A DNA stretch of 64,000 nt, taken from contig DASZKW010000104.1 of the NCBI GenBank assembly GCA_035552775.1, positions 1 through 64,000 on the forward strand. The letters are read 5' to 3'. The notes under the pieces were generated by a model. It saw only the letters and a program-made list of their open reading frames with translations, did not search any database and was not told where the DNA came from. The stretch comes from DASZKW01 sp035552775 (GTDB taxonomy: Bacteria; Actinomycetota; Acidimicrobiia; Acidimicrobiales; Palsa-688). Position numbers and translations under genes: made by a program. Shown piece by piece: positions 24,480-38,191 of the stretch; the stretch's first letter is position 1, and each line of letters opens with the position of its first letter.

Positions 24480-24875
24480 ATGGTGGCCGGGAGCCGGCGT
24501 GAAGCGCGCGAGCGCGCCCTCGGGCTCCTCTACGAAGCGGAGGTGAAAGGGCAGGCCCCCCGTGCCTTGCTCGACGGCCTGCCCGTCACGCCCGATGCCT
24601 TCGTGGTCGACGTCGTGCGGGGCGTCTCCTCCAATGCGGCGGAGATCGACCTTCTCATCGCCGGCCACAGCATCGACTGGGCGGTGGAGCGCATGCCGGC
24701 CGTGGACCGGGCCCTGCTGCGCATGGCCACCTTCGAGTTGATGGACCGCCCCGACGTCCCCACCGGCGCGGTGATCTCGGAGGCCGTGGAGCTGGCCAAG
24801 CAGTACTCGACGGAGGAATCAGGGCGTTTCGTCAACGGCGTGCTCGCCGCCATCGCCGGCGCCGTCCGGCCCTAG
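24480..24875 (+). CDS. nusB: Transcription antitermination factor NusB
   Basis: 131 residues, all-helical. Binds BoxA RNA with S10/NusE for rRNA antitermination. Family landmarks: GSRREARERALGLLYEAEVKG at the N-terminus, the Arg-rich RNA-contacting helix, VDRALLRMATFELMDRPDVPTGAVISEAVELAKQYSTEESGRFVNGVLAAI at the C-terminus. Begins 4 bases after efp and ends two bases before the convergent ABC ATPase gene, with no terminator between them. Confidence 0.96.
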   Translation: MVAGSRREARERALGLLYEAEVKGQAPRALLDGLPVTPDAFVVDVVRGVSSNAAEIDLLIAGHSIDWAVERMPAVDRALLRMATFELMDRPDVPTGAVISEAVELAKQYSTEESGRFVNGVLAAIAGAVRP

Positions 24876-24877
24876 CA

Positions 24878-25879
24878 TCACCTTGGTGCGTCGAGCGGGA
24901 AGTGGCAGGCGACGAGGTGACCGGAGCGGACGGACCTGAGCGTTGGCTCGGTCGTGGTACAGCGCTCGGCAGCTATGGGGCATCGGGTCCGGTACCGGCA
25001 TCCCGACGGCGGATCGGTCGGCGACGCCATCTCGCTCACCGGTGCCGAACGGGTTGCCCGGCGCTGCGTCGACGAGGCGTCGGTAGTCGGGACGGCCCGC
25101 ACGAGTCCAGCGGTGTAAGGATGGGCGGGACGGCTGTATACCGATGCGCTGGGCCCTAGTTCGACCAGCTTGCCGAGATACATGACCCCGATTCGATCGG
25201 CGATGTAACGGACCACCGACAGGTCGTGGGAGATGAACAGGTATGTCAGCCGGTGGGACCGCCGCAGCTCGTTCATCAGGTTGAGGATCTGGGCCCGGAT
25301 CGACACGTCGAGCGCCGAGACCGGTTCGTCGGCCACGATGAGCTGGGGGCGCAACGCGAGGGCTCTCGCCAGGGCCACCCGCTGGCGCTGACCGCCGGAG
25401 AGTTCGTGAGGATGGCGGTGAGCGACATCGGGAGCCAAGCCGACCTCGTTGAGCAAGTCGATGACGTGGGCGCGGCGTTGCTTGCGGGTGTCGACATGCT
25501 GGGCGGCCAGCGGCTCGGCGATGATGGGTCCGACCCGCATCCGAGGGTCGAGCGATGTGAAGGCGTCTTGGAAGACCGGCTGGACGAGGCGGCGGGCCTC
25601 ACGCAGGGGCCGGCGCGACAGTGAGCCGAGAACCAAGCCGTGGACCCGTACCTCGCCAGCGGTGGGCGTCTCTAGTGCGAGCACCATTCGCGCGAGCGTC
25701 GTCTTGCCGCTGCCGGACTCGCCTACCAGCCCAAATGTCTCGGCGGCGTGGATAGCGAACGACACGCCTGACACCGCGTCTATACGACGGAGCGTCCGCC
25801 CCAAACGGCTCGCCCCGGGCAGAGGAAAATGTTTGACCACATCCTGGACCTCCAGCGTCGGGCTCGCCTCGGAGGTCAT
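24878..25879 (-). CDS. Oligopeptide/dipeptide ABC importer ATPase (OppF/DppF-type)
   Basis: 333 residues. Walker A GLVGESGSGKTTLAR, Q-loop QPVFQDAFTSLDPRM, signature HELSGGQRQRVALARAL, Walker B LIVADEPVSALD and switch His in FISHDLSVV. The C-terminal extension has GCRYRTRCPIAAERC, the cysteine cluster typical of Opp/Dpp ATPases. Powers uptake together with the second ATPase. Its ATG overlaps the stop of the preceding ATPase (ATGA). Last gene of a five-gene minus-strand operon. Confidence 0.95.
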   Translation of the reverse strand: MTSEASPTLEVQDVVKHFPLPGASRLGRTLRRIDAVSGVSFAIHAAETFGLVGESGSGKTTLARMVLALETPTAGEVRVHGLVLGSLSRRPLREARRLVQPVFQDAFTSLDPRMRVGPIIAEPLAAQHVDTRKQRRAHVIDLLNEVGLAPDVAHRHPHELSGGQRQRVALARALALRPQLIVADEPVSALDVSIRAQILNLMNELRRSHRLTYLFISHDLSVVRYIADRIGVMYLGKLVELGPSASVYSRPAHPYTAGLVRAVPTTDASSTQRRATRSAPVSEMASPTDPPSGCRYRTRCPIAAERCTTTEPTLRSVRSGHLVACHFPLDAPR

Positions 25880-26913
25880 GGGGGCGCCTGTTGGTCGATA
25901 CCCAGGGGATGATGGCAGGCGAAGAAGTGACCCGTCCCGAGAGGGTCGTCAAGCGACGGTTGCTCCACCCGGCAGACCTCGGTGCTGTACCGGCACCGGG
26001 GAGCGAAGCGGCACCCTGGCGGGAAGGCGGACGGCTCGGGGGGGACGCCGGGAATGGTCGGAAGCACCTGGCCGGCGTCGGCATCCAGACTAGGGATCAA
26101 CGCCAGGAGCGCTGCTGTGTAGGGGTGTCGGCACGCGGCGAACAGATTGGCAGTGCCGGCATTTTCGACCACCTGCCCGGCGTACATCACCACCACGCGG
26201 TCGCAACGGCTGGCGATCACCCCCATGTCATGGGTGATGAGCAACAAAGCCATACCCAAACGTTGCTCGAGGTCGTCGAGCAGATCGAGGATCTGAGCTT
26301 GGATGGTCACGTCCAGGGCCGTGGTCGGCTCGTCGGCGATCAGCAGTTCAGCTCCGCCCGCCAGGGCCATGGCGATCATGACCCGCTGACGTTGGCCGCC
26401 CGAGAGCTGGTGTGGGTAGGTCTTGAGCCGCTCAGCAGGCCGGGGAAAGCCGACCATGGAGAGCAGCTCCACGACCCGGCGTTCAGTCTCCGCCCGAGAC
26501 CCGCCTGAGTGTACGCGAACCGCTTCCGCCACTTGTCGCCCAATGGTCATCGTGGGAGTGAGCGAGCTCATCGGATCTTGAAAGATCATCGCCACCTCCC
26601 GAGCGCGGATCTTCCGCATCCCGGCGTCTCCCAGGGGCACCAAGTCACGCCCGTTGATCAGGATCTGGCCCGAGACGATCTCCACCGAGGGCGGCAGCAG
26701 CTTCAGTATCGACAGAGCGGTCATGGACTTGCCGGATCCGGACTCGCCGACGAGGCCTACCGAAGTGGCCCTCCCGATCCGCAGCGACACCCCGTCTACC
26801 AGCGGCACTACAGCGCGGCGTTGCCGCACGGCGGCGACCAGGTCTCGGATCTCGAGGACGTCGGTCGCCACGTGTGGCGCGCCAGTTGGTCGCCGTTGTC
26901 GTCCCGGTATCAT
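25876..26913 (-). CDS. Oligopeptide/dipeptide ABC importer ATPase (OppD/DppD-type)
   Basis: 345 residues from ATG 26913, which shares its A with the permease stop (TGATG); GTG 26871 is a weaker alternative nearer the first beta strand. Walker A GLVGESGSGKSMTA, Q-loop IFQDPMSSLTPTM, signature HQLSGGQRQRVMIAMAL, Walker B LLIADEPTTALD and ITHDMGV. The C-terminal GCRFAPRCRYSTEVC is the Opp/Dpp cysteine motif. Forms the ATPase heterodimer with the next gene product. Confidence 0.95.
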   Translation of the reverse strand: MIPGRQRRPTGAPHVATDVLEIRDLVAAVRQRRAVVPLVDGVSLRIGRATSVGLVGESGSGKSMTALSILKLLPPSVEIVSGQILINGRDLVPLGDAGMRKIRAREVAMIFQDPMSSLTPTMTIGRQVAEAVRVHSGGSRAETERRVVELLSMVGFPRPAERLKTYPHQLSGGQRQRVMIAMALAGGAELLIADEPTTALDVTIQAQILDLLDDLEQRLGMALLLITHDMGVIASRCDRVVVMYAGQVVENAGTANLFAACRHPYTAALLALIPSLDADAGQVLPTIPGVPPEPSAFPPGCRFAPRCRYSTEVCRVEQPSLDDPLGTGHFFACHHPLGIDQQAPP

Positions 26914-27809
26914 CACGACAGGACGTGGCGCTGGACCCGCGGGTCGAGCGCATCGCGCAGGCCGTCGCCGGCAAGGTTGCACAACAACGCAACCAGTGTG
27001 ATGGCTGCACCTGGGTACGCCAGCAGCTGGGGCGCTTGGTCGAGGTACGCCCGGGCGTCCGCAATCATCGCCCCCCACTCCGGGGTCGGCTGGGGCACGC
27101 CCAGGCCGAGGAACGACAGCGCGGCGAGGGCCAGGAGGATATGGGCCATCTCCAGCATCACCAACACGACCGAGGGCCCGGCGACATTGGGCAGCACATG
27201 GCGAATGATGATTCGCGTGCCCGACGAACCAGTTGCCCTCGCCGCATCGACGTAGGGACGCTGACGGATCGACAAGACCATGCTGCGGACGACCCGGGCG
27301 TAGCCGGTCCACCACACGGCGATCACCGCCAGCACCAGGTGGATCAGCCCGGGCCCTAGTAGGCCGGCCACCGCCAACGCCAGGATGAAGCCTGGCAGGG
27401 CCAGGAGTGCGTCGACGATGCGCATCAGAACCTGGTCGACGACACCCCCGACGAACCCGGCGACCAGACCCACGACCAAGCCGATAACTGAGGCGCTAAC
27501 TGCCGCCAGCAAAGTCAGGCCGAGGGAGATGCGGGTCCCGTAGAGTATCCGGGTGAACTCGTCACGTCCTAACTCATCGGTACCGAAGAGGTGATGCAGG
27601 CTGGGTGCGGCGAAGCGCTGGGAGAAGTTGGTTGCGTCCGGCGCCGCCGGGGCCAGGAGAGGCGCGAAGAGCGCGGCGAGGGCGATCACCCCGATAGGGA
27701 CACCCCATAAGGCCAGCGTGCGGTATGCCACGGGGCTGCGATTCCGGACAAGGCCGGGTGGCGCCGCATCGGACGACACGTTGCTGGCCGGGTCATCGAG
27801 GGTCGTCAC
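26913..27809 (-). CDS. Peptide-type ABC importer permease (OppC/DppC-type)
   Basis: 298 residues with six membrane segments and the cytoplasmic EAA-like loop AARATGSSGTRIIIRHVLPNVAGP that contacts the ATPases. N-terminal region HHLFGTDELGRDEFTRILYGTRISL is the OppC signature. It carries the C-terminal LSFLGLGVPQPTPEWGAMI motif. Starts 4 bases after OppB and is followed by the coupled ATPase gene. Confidence 0.95.
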   Translation of the reverse strand: MTTLDDPASNVSSDAAPPGLVRNRSPVAYRTLALWGVPIGVIALAALFAPLLAPAAPDATNFSQRFAAPSLHHLFGTDELGRDEFTRILYGTRISLGLTLLAAVSASVIGLVVGLVAGFVGGVVDQVLMRIVDALLALPGFILALAVAGLLGPGLIHLVLAVIAVWWTGYARVVRSMVLSIRQRPYVDAARATGSSGTRIIIRHVLPNVAGPSVVLVMLEMAHILLALAALSFLGLGVPQPTPEWGAMIADARAYLDQAPQLLAYPGAAITLVALLCNLAGDGLRDALDPRVQRHVLS

Positions 27810-27813
27810 CGCT

Positions 27814-28752
27814 TCACCGCTCGGCCAGCCTGATCCGAGGGTCCAAGAGTCGATAGGCCAAGTCGACCCCCAGGTTTAGCAACAAAAAGGCGGTGCCGGC
27901 CAAAGCGACCAGGCCCTCGATCGTCGGGTAATCCCGCTGGGTTACGGCCTGTTCGAATAGCTGTCCCAAGCCCGGCCAGGCGAAGATCGTCTCCACGATC
28001 ACCGACCCTGCCAGGAGATACCCGAGCAGCGTGCCGAACACGGTGATGACCGGTAGGGAGGCGCCAGGCAGGGCGTGGCGGCGCACGACCTGGGATACGG
28101 TGAGACCCTTGGCTCGTGCGGTGCGAATGTAATCCTCGCCCATCACTTCGAGGAGACTGGCTCGCATTAGCCGGGATGCGGTGGCGATGCCACCAGCAGC
28201 TAGGGACACCGCGGGCAGCACCAGCCCCGCGGTGCTGCGCCCGGCAACCGGAAGGAGGTGGAGTCGGGTGGCAAAGATCTCGATGAGCAGGTAGGCGAGG
28301 AAGAATCCGGGGAGCGAGGCCACGACCAGGCTGCCCACCCTCAGGACGTGGTCGACCAAGGTGCCCCGGCGGACCGCGGCGACCACGCCGAGTGGCACAG
28401 CCAACAGGACGGTCAGGATCATCGCCACCGCAGCTAGCTCCGCGGTGGCTACAAAATGGTTGTCAATCTCGAATACCACCGGCTTTTCCAGGGTGAAGGA
28501 CTGTCCTAGGTCCCCGTGAACGGCGCCCTCGACCCACGACACGTACTGGGCGACAAAGGGACGGTCGAGCCCCAGTTCGTGACGGGCGCGGGCGACATCG
28601 GCGTTGGTCACCTGCCCGGTCGTGGAGTGCAGACGAGCAAACTGCTCGGCGGGGTCGCCCGGTGCGAGCGCTTCCAGGATCATTATCGCCAGCACCAGCA
28701 TCAGCAGCGTGGGAACGATCACCAGCACGCGGCGCAGCGCGTATCGGCCCAT
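27814..28752 (-). CDS. Peptide-type ABC importer permease (OppB/DppB-type)
   Basis: 312 residues. Begins MGRYALRRVLVIVPTLLMLVLAIMIL, the standard OppB/DppB N-terminal helix, with a periplasmic loop containing LGLDRPFVAQYVSW and HGDLGQSF. The EAA loop is EDYIRTARAKGLTVSQVVRRHALPGA. Forms the translocation pore with the OppC-type subunit. Four bases separate it from the binding-protein gene. Confidence 0.95.
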   Translation of the reverse strand: MGRYALRRVLVIVPTLLMLVLAIMILEALAPGDPAEQFARLHSTTGQVTNADVARARHELGLDRPFVAQYVSWVEGAVHGDLGQSFTLEKPVVFEIDNHFVATAELAAVAMILTVLLAVPLGVVAAVRRGTLVDHVLRVGSLVVASLPGFFLAYLLIEIFATRLHLLPVAGRSTAGLVLPAVSLAAGGIATASRLMRASLLEVMGEDYIRTARAKGLTVSQVVRRHALPGASLPVITVFGTLLGYLLAGSVIVETIFAWPGLGQLFEQAVTQRDYPTIEGLVALAGTAFLLLNLGVDLAYRLLDPRIRLAER

Positions 28753-28756
28753 AGAC

Positions 28757-30430
28757 CTATGTCGTGTACTTGACCAGGGAGGTCCAAAGCTGGTTGGTCT
28801 GGGATGGGTGGGGATCAGAAAGGTTGACCTGGCTTATCATGGCATAGAGGCGCCGCACGCCGGCTACTGGGACCACGATGTAGTCCTGGTTGATCAGCAT
28901 CTGCTGCATCTGGGCAGAGGCTTGCTGCACGGCGCCGACCGTCGTGGCATCGAGGGCTGTCACCGCCAGTTGGTCGAAGGCGGTGCCGGGGGCGAAGTCG
29001 GCGGTGCCTGGGTTTTTTGAGTACATCCGCAGCACCGGCAGGAATGCCGGATTGCCATCGTTCTGGTTGGGGATCTCCAGGTCGAGGTCGAACGCCCCAC
29101 TCTTGTAGTAGTTGTTGTAAGTGGGCGTATCAGCTGCGGCCATGATATTGGCTTGGATCCCCACCTGTTTCATCTCCGACTGTAGGAACTGGAATGACAA
29201 CGGGGTTACCGCCGCCCATCCGATCAAGTCAAGGCTCAACGTTCGGCCGCCTCTGGTACGGATACCGTTGGCGCCCATCTTCCAGCCGGCGGCGTCCAAG
29301 ACCTGGCCGGCCTTCTGCGGGTCGTGGGGCACGGGGGCGACCAGGTTGGCATAGGGGCCGAGGATCGCCGCTGGTGCCATCAACCGCCCCGGATCGGCGT
29401 TGCCGTCGAACGCGGTGGAGACGTAAGCGTTGCGGTCGATGGACATCGAAACAGCCTGACGAACCGCTATTTCGGCGCCAAGGTCGTGAGGCTTGTTACC
29501 CTTCTTGTCGATGTAGATGAGCTGATTCTCGCCCGCCTTTGCGCTAACGACGTGGAATCCCCGGGTATTCTTGACGGTGGCGACGGACTGCGGCGGAATG
29601 TCCAAGACGAAGTCGACCTGGCCGGATTGCAGCGCCTGGACGCGTGTTTGGTCGTCCGACAGGAACCGGATGGCCATCTGGTGAGCGCTCGGCTTGGTCC
29701 CCCAGTACTGCTCAAAGCGGTTGAGCGTGACCGACTGGTTCGGCGTGTAGCTGACGACCTGGAACGGTCCGCTGCCAACCGGCGGAGATGAATCGAAGTT
29801 TTTGCCGTTCGGCACGATCGCGCCCTCGGGGTGCACGATCTGCTCGGGTAGCCGCAGGTTCGGTATCACGGGCACGAAGTCGACGGTGAAGTCGTCGACC
29901 TTCCGGACTGAGTTGGGGCCGAGCGTGCTACTCACCGTCCCCAGGGTCTTGCCGAGGTGTTGTCGCTTGCCCCACGTCCAGACGACGTCGTCGGCGGTCA
30001 TCGCAGAGCCGTCGTGAAACTTCACGCCCTGGCGCAGGTGGAACCGCCAGGTAGACGGCGGGATCAACTCCCAACTGAGGGCGAGCCCGGGCTGAAGCCT
30101 GAAGTCCGACGCGAGGTAGATCAGAGGCTCGTAGACGTTGACGTTGAGGGGATAGGCGAAGGTGGTGGACTTCGCTCCGGTGCCTTGCACGGGCCACTGG
30201 TCTTCGCCGGCGGCCATTCGAATGATGGCTTGAAGGTCCGCGGTACGGGCGCGGGTCGGGGCAGGAGCCGAGGCGGGGCCAGACGACGTCCCGCACGCGG
30301 CGAGCAGCGCAGCGGCGCTCGGCGCGGAGATCCCCAGCGCTAGAGCCTTGGCGAAGAACGCTCTACGAGACATCGCGCCACTCAGGTATCCGCGTAGAAG
30401 CGGTTCCGGCTCGTTCACGTTGACCTCCAT
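28757..30430 (-). CDS. Peptide-type ABC importer substrate-binding lipoprotein
   Basis: About 557 residues from ATG 30430; the N-terminus has a twin-arginine motif (MSRRAFF, Arg22-Arg23), a hydrophobic stretch and a lipobox LLAAC with Cys46, so it is probably exported by Tat and anchored as a lipoprotein. The mature part is an SBP_bac_5 protein: LSWELIPPSTWRFHLRQGVKFHDGSAMTADDVVWTW, VGSGPFQVVSYTPNQSVTLNRF and VRQAVSMSIDRNAYV. The usual partners follow. The substrate (peptide, nickel or other) cannot be told from the sequence. Confidence 0.94.
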   Translation of the reverse strand: MEVNVNEPEPLLRGYLSGAMSRRAFFAKALALGISAPSAAALLAACGTSSGPASAPAPTRARTADLQAIIRMAAGEDQWPVQGTGAKSTTFAYPLNVNVYEPLIYLASDFRLQPGLALSWELIPPSTWRFHLRQGVKFHDGSAMTADDVVWTWGKRQHLGKTLGTVSSTLGPNSVRKVDDFTVDFVPVIPNLRLPEQIVHPEGAIVPNGKNFDSSPPVGSGPFQVVSYTPNQSVTLNRFEQYWGTKPSAHQMAIRFLSDDQTRVQALQSGQVDFVLDIPPQSVATVKNTRGFHVVSAKAGENQLIYIDKKGNKPHDLGAEIAVRQAVSMSIDRNAYVSTAFDGNADPGRLMAPAAILGPYANLVAPVPHDPQKAGQVLDAAGWKMGANGIRTRGGRTLSLDLIGWAAVTPLSFQFLQSEMKQVGIQANIMAAADTPTYNNYYKSGAFDLDLEIPNQNDGNPAFLPVLRMYSKNPGTADFAPGTAFDQLAVTALDATTVGAVQQASAQMQQMLINQDYIVVPVAGVRRLYAMISQVNLSDPHPSQTNQLWTSLVKYTT

Positions 30431-30952
30431 CGTTGGAACACCGACGGGGCAACGTAGGACATCAAGGTGCACCCGGCAATAGGGGCAGTTTGCATATAGC
30501 GGGCCACGGCGGCCCACCCAGGTCCCCGACGCGGTCAACGCGACGATGGCCAGGGCCGTCAACAAGGTCTCGTCTTTCGAGTGCCACGGCTCGAAGGCCG
30601 GCGTCGTGTGTCCTGACTTGGAGCCTGCAAGCCCTGGTGTCCCCTGGATAGGTATCCTTTGAGGAGTCTGATTTGACATCCCTGAAGGTCCCATCGGAGG
30701 TACGTGACCGCTTCGCCACAGCTGCCAAGGTCCGCGGGTTGACCGTACGTGCTTTCGGCGCCGCCGACCAATCCACCCTCACCGCCGTCGACGACTGGCT
30801 CCGCCGCCTCACTGGGCTGTAGACCACGACAGCCGGGCACGTAGCGGTGCTCGGGACGCTCCACTCCCAACGAGGTCTGCGCGGCGCGCCTTCGCCCCCG
30901 ACAGTTGCCGTAGCAAGCCGTGGCGGTCGGTCTGGCTGGCTGAACGGCTCCC
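30431..30952. other. 522-base interval between the ABC operon and the carboxylase
   Basis: Contains the promoter region of the ABC operon on the minus strand and a small antitoxin-like frame on the plus strand (listed separately). The last 130 bases before the carboxylase stop hold nothing recognisable. Confidence 0.5.
30673..30822 (+). CDS. Orphan antitoxin-like fragment (ribbon-helix-helix type)
   Basis: TTG 30673 follows GAGGAG (30661-30666) by six bases. The 49-residue product starts MTSLKVPSEVRDRFATAAKVRGLTVRAF, which reads like the N-terminal strand and helix of a CopG/VapB antitoxin, but then diverges to an unrelated tail (TAVDDWLRRLTGL). No toxin gene follows. Probably a truncated or frameshifted antitoxin remnant that may still be translated. 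Confidence 0.5.
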   Translation: MTSLKVPSEVRDRFATAAKVRGLTVRAFGAADQSTLTAVDDWLRRLTGL

Positions 30953-36475
<5,523 letters not shown>

Positions 36476-36509
36476 CTTTGTCCTCCTCATCATGCTTCCA
36501 CCTGGACGC

Positions 36510-36515
36510 TATGCT
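36510..36515 (+). promoter_or_regulatory. Candidate -10 box of the pyr operon
   Basis: TATGCT would place the transcript start near 36522, a few bases before the PyrR-binding hairpin. No good -35 is seen. Inferred from spacing to the leader hairpin. Confidence 0.4.
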
Positions 36516-36525
36516 TGTTGCCTGA

Positions 36526-36556
36526 CCGTGAAGCTGGTCCGGTGAGGCCAGCACGG
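36526..36556 (+). promoter_or_regulatory. PyrR-binding hairpin in the pyr leader
   Basis: The leader folds as CCGT (36526-36529) and GCTGG (36533-36537) pairing with CCAGC (36548-36552) and ACGG (36553-36556), with a purine bulge GAA on the left side and the loop TCCGGTGAGG. Loop and bulge follow the PyrR-binding consensus (UCC-G-GAGG type) known from pyr mRNA leaders. It sits directly before the Shine-Dalgarno AGGAGG (36558-36563). PyrR bound with UMP would be expected to hold this structure. Confidence 0.8.
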
Positions 36557-36566
36557 CAGGAGGTGG

Positions 36567-37139
36567 ATGTTGGCCGAACGTGAACGTGCTCTTACGCCCC
36601 CTTACGGGGGCGTTTTCGTTGCCCGCTCCACGGTGATGGGCCCCGAGGATGTGCGCCGGGCGACGTGGCGCATGGCGCACGAGATCATCGAGCACAACCA
36701 CGGGACCGACGACCTGGTGCTGATCGGCCTGCAGACCGGCGGGGTGTGGATCACCGGCCGCCTGGCCGAGGTGATAGACAGCGCCACCGGGGTGCACCTG
36801 CCGGTCGGCACCCTCGACGTGGCCTTCTACCGCGACGACATCGGCCTGCGGCCGGTGCTGCCCGAAGCGGCCACCGACATACCCGTCGAGCTGACCGGTC
36901 GCCACGTCGTGCTGATCGACGACGTGCTGTTCACCGGGCGCACGGTGCGCGCCGCTCTCAACGCCCTCGCCGACTACGGGCGTGCCCGGTCGGTGCAACT
37001 GGCGGTCATGGTCGACCGAGGCCACCGGGAGCTGCCGATCCGCCCCGACTACGTGGGGAAGAACCTGCCCACCCGGCGCGACGAGATGGTCGACGTGAGC
37101 GAGGCCGGCGTGCTCATCGGCGACGTGGTCAAGAAATGA
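36567..37139 (+). CDS. pyrR: PyrR bifunctional regulator / uracil phosphoribosyltransferase
   Basis: 190 residues from ATG 36567 (TTG 36570 or ATG 36636 are alternatives). RNA-binding pyrimidine-operon regulator with a PRTase fold; the PRPP loop VVLIDDVLFTGRTVRAALNAL is intact. RRATWRMAHEIIEHN, LDVAFYRDDIG, VDRGHRELPIRPDYVGKNLPT are family sequences. The usual IPTRGV is replaced by LQTGGV, which removes one Arg near the active site. The first about 23 codons run through a terminator-like hairpin (36594-36620), so this N-terminal extension may double as a leader. Overlaps pyrB (ATGA). Confidence 0.93.
   Translation: MLAERERALTPPYGGVFVARSTVMGPEDVRRATWRMAHEIIEHNHGTDDLVLIGLQTGGVWITGRLAEVIDSATGVHLPVGTLDVAFYRDDIGLRPVLPEAATDIPVELTGRHVVLIDDVLFTGRTVRAALNALADYGRARSVQLAVMVDRGHRELPIRPDYVGKNLPTRRDEMVDVSEAGVLIGDVVKK
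36594..36620 (+). terminator. Intrinsic-terminator-like hairpin inside the start of pyrR
   Basis: ACGCCCCC (36594-36601) pairs perfectly with GGGGGCGT (36606-36613) around a TTAC loop, followed by TTTTCGTT. It lies 27 bases into the frame that starts at 36567 and immediately downstream of the PyrR hairpin and the ribosome-binding site. The geometry suggests that leader translation competes with hairpin formation. Confidence 0.7.
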
Positions 37140-38191
37140 CCTCCAGGCACCTCCTGTCGGTCGCCGATCTCGGAGCCGGGGGGATAGCGGAGATCCTCGA
37201 CCTGACCGACCGCTTCGTGGAGGTGAGTGCCCGCCCCATCCCGAGGGTGCCGGCGCTACGGGGCAAGACCGTGGTGTCTTTGTTCTTCGAGGACTCGACC
37301 CGTACCCGGCTCAGCTTCGAGACCGCGGCCAAGCGCCTGTCGGCGGACACCATGACCTTCACCGTCTCCTCCTCGTCGGTCAACAAGGGCGAGTCCCTGC
37401 GCGACACGGTCGAGACCATCGAGGCCATGGGTGTGCACGCAGTGATCGTCCGTCACGCCGCAGCGGGGGTGCCCTGGCAGGTCGCCCGCTGGCTACAGGG
37501 CCCGAGCGGCCCTCTGAGCGGGGGGCAACGCCCGTCCGTGCTCAACGCCGGCGACGGCTGGCACGAACACCCGACACAGGCGCTGCTCGACTGCTACACG
37601 ATCCGGCGCGAACGTGAGCTGCGGGGCGCCCCGCTGCCCGCCGGCCTACACCCGATGGCGGGATTGCACATCGGCATCGTCGGCGACATCCGCCATAGCC
37701 GGGTGGCGCGCTCCGACGTGCTGGCCTTCAGCGCCCTCGGAGCCCGGGTCAGCCTGATCGGGCCACCGACGCTGATGCCGCCGTCGCTAGCCGGTTGGCC
37801 CGTCGAGGTCACCCACGACCTCGACACCATGCTCCCCAAGCTCGACGTGGTGTACCTGCTCCGGCTTCAGCGCGAACGGATGACCGAGTCGCTCCTGCCG
37901 TCGCTGCGTGAGTACACCGCCAACTACGGCCTGACAGGGGCCAGGGCCGACCACATGGCCGACGGGGCGCTCATAATGCACCCCGGTCCGGTCAACCGCG
38001 GGGTGGAGGTGGCGGCCGAGGTCGCCGACCGACCCGAGTCGGTGATCGTCCACCAGGTGGCCAACGGTGTCGCCGTGCGCATGGCCGTACTGTTCCGTCT
38101 GCTCGGCCAGGGCCCGAGCGGCCCCCTGAGCGGGAACCAGGGCCCGAGCGGCCCCCTGAGCGCGACGTCGGGCGTCGAGCATGCTGCTTAG
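37136..38191 (+). CDS. pyrB: Aspartate carbamoyltransferase catalytic chain
   Basis: 351 residues, about 40 more than a typical chain. Condenses carbamoyl phosphate with aspartate. SLFFEDSTRTRLSFETAAKRL holds the STRTR carbamoyl-phosphate site; SVNKGESLRDT, GDGWHEHPTQALLDCYTI, GDIRHSRVARSDVL, YLLRLQRERM and MHPGPVNRGVEV are all present. The excess is explained by in-frame copies of a short GC-rich repeat that encode GPSGPLSG, one between LQ and RPSVLNAG and two tandem copies at the C-terminus. No regulatory chain PyrI is seen. Coupled to pyrR by ATGA and overlaps pyrC by 11 bases. Confidence 0.95.
   Translation: MTSRHLLSVADLGAGGIAEILDLTDRFVEVSARPIPRVPALRGKTVVSLFFEDSTRTRLSFETAAKRLSADTMTFTVSSSSVNKGESLRDTVETIEAMGVHAVIVRHAAAGVPWQVARWLQGPSGPLSGGQRPSVLNAGDGWHEHPTQALLDCYTIRRERELRGAPLPAGLHPMAGLHIGIVGDIRHSRVARSDVLAFSALGARVSLIGPPTLMPPSLAGWPVEVTHDLDTMLPKLDVVYLLRLQRERMTESLLPSLREYTANYGLTGARADHMADGALIMHPGPVNRGVEVAAEVADRPESVIVHQVANGVAVRMAVLFRLLGQGPSGPLSGNQGPSGPLSATSGVEHAA
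37496..37521 (+). repeat. GPSGPLSG repeat, copy in pyrB core
   Basis: A 26-base GC-rich element, beginning CAGGGCCCGAGCGGCCC and ending TGAGCGG, inserted in frame inside pyrB. One base differs from the C-terminal copies (CTCTGAG instead of CCCTGAG). Confidence 0.75.
38108..38163 (+). repeat. GPSGPLSG repeat, tandem pair at the pyrB 3' end
   Basis: Two copies of the same element (38108-38133 and 38138-38163) at a 30-base period. They encode QGPSGPLSG-N-QGPSGPLSA. A degenerate copy in opposite orientation follows at about 38214-38240 in the N-terminal codons of pyrC. Confidence 0.8.

Noticed and set aside
25891..27359. Plus-strand open frames opposite the ABC transporter genes
   Set aside because: Shadow frames; the minus-strand proteins carry complete ABC motifs.
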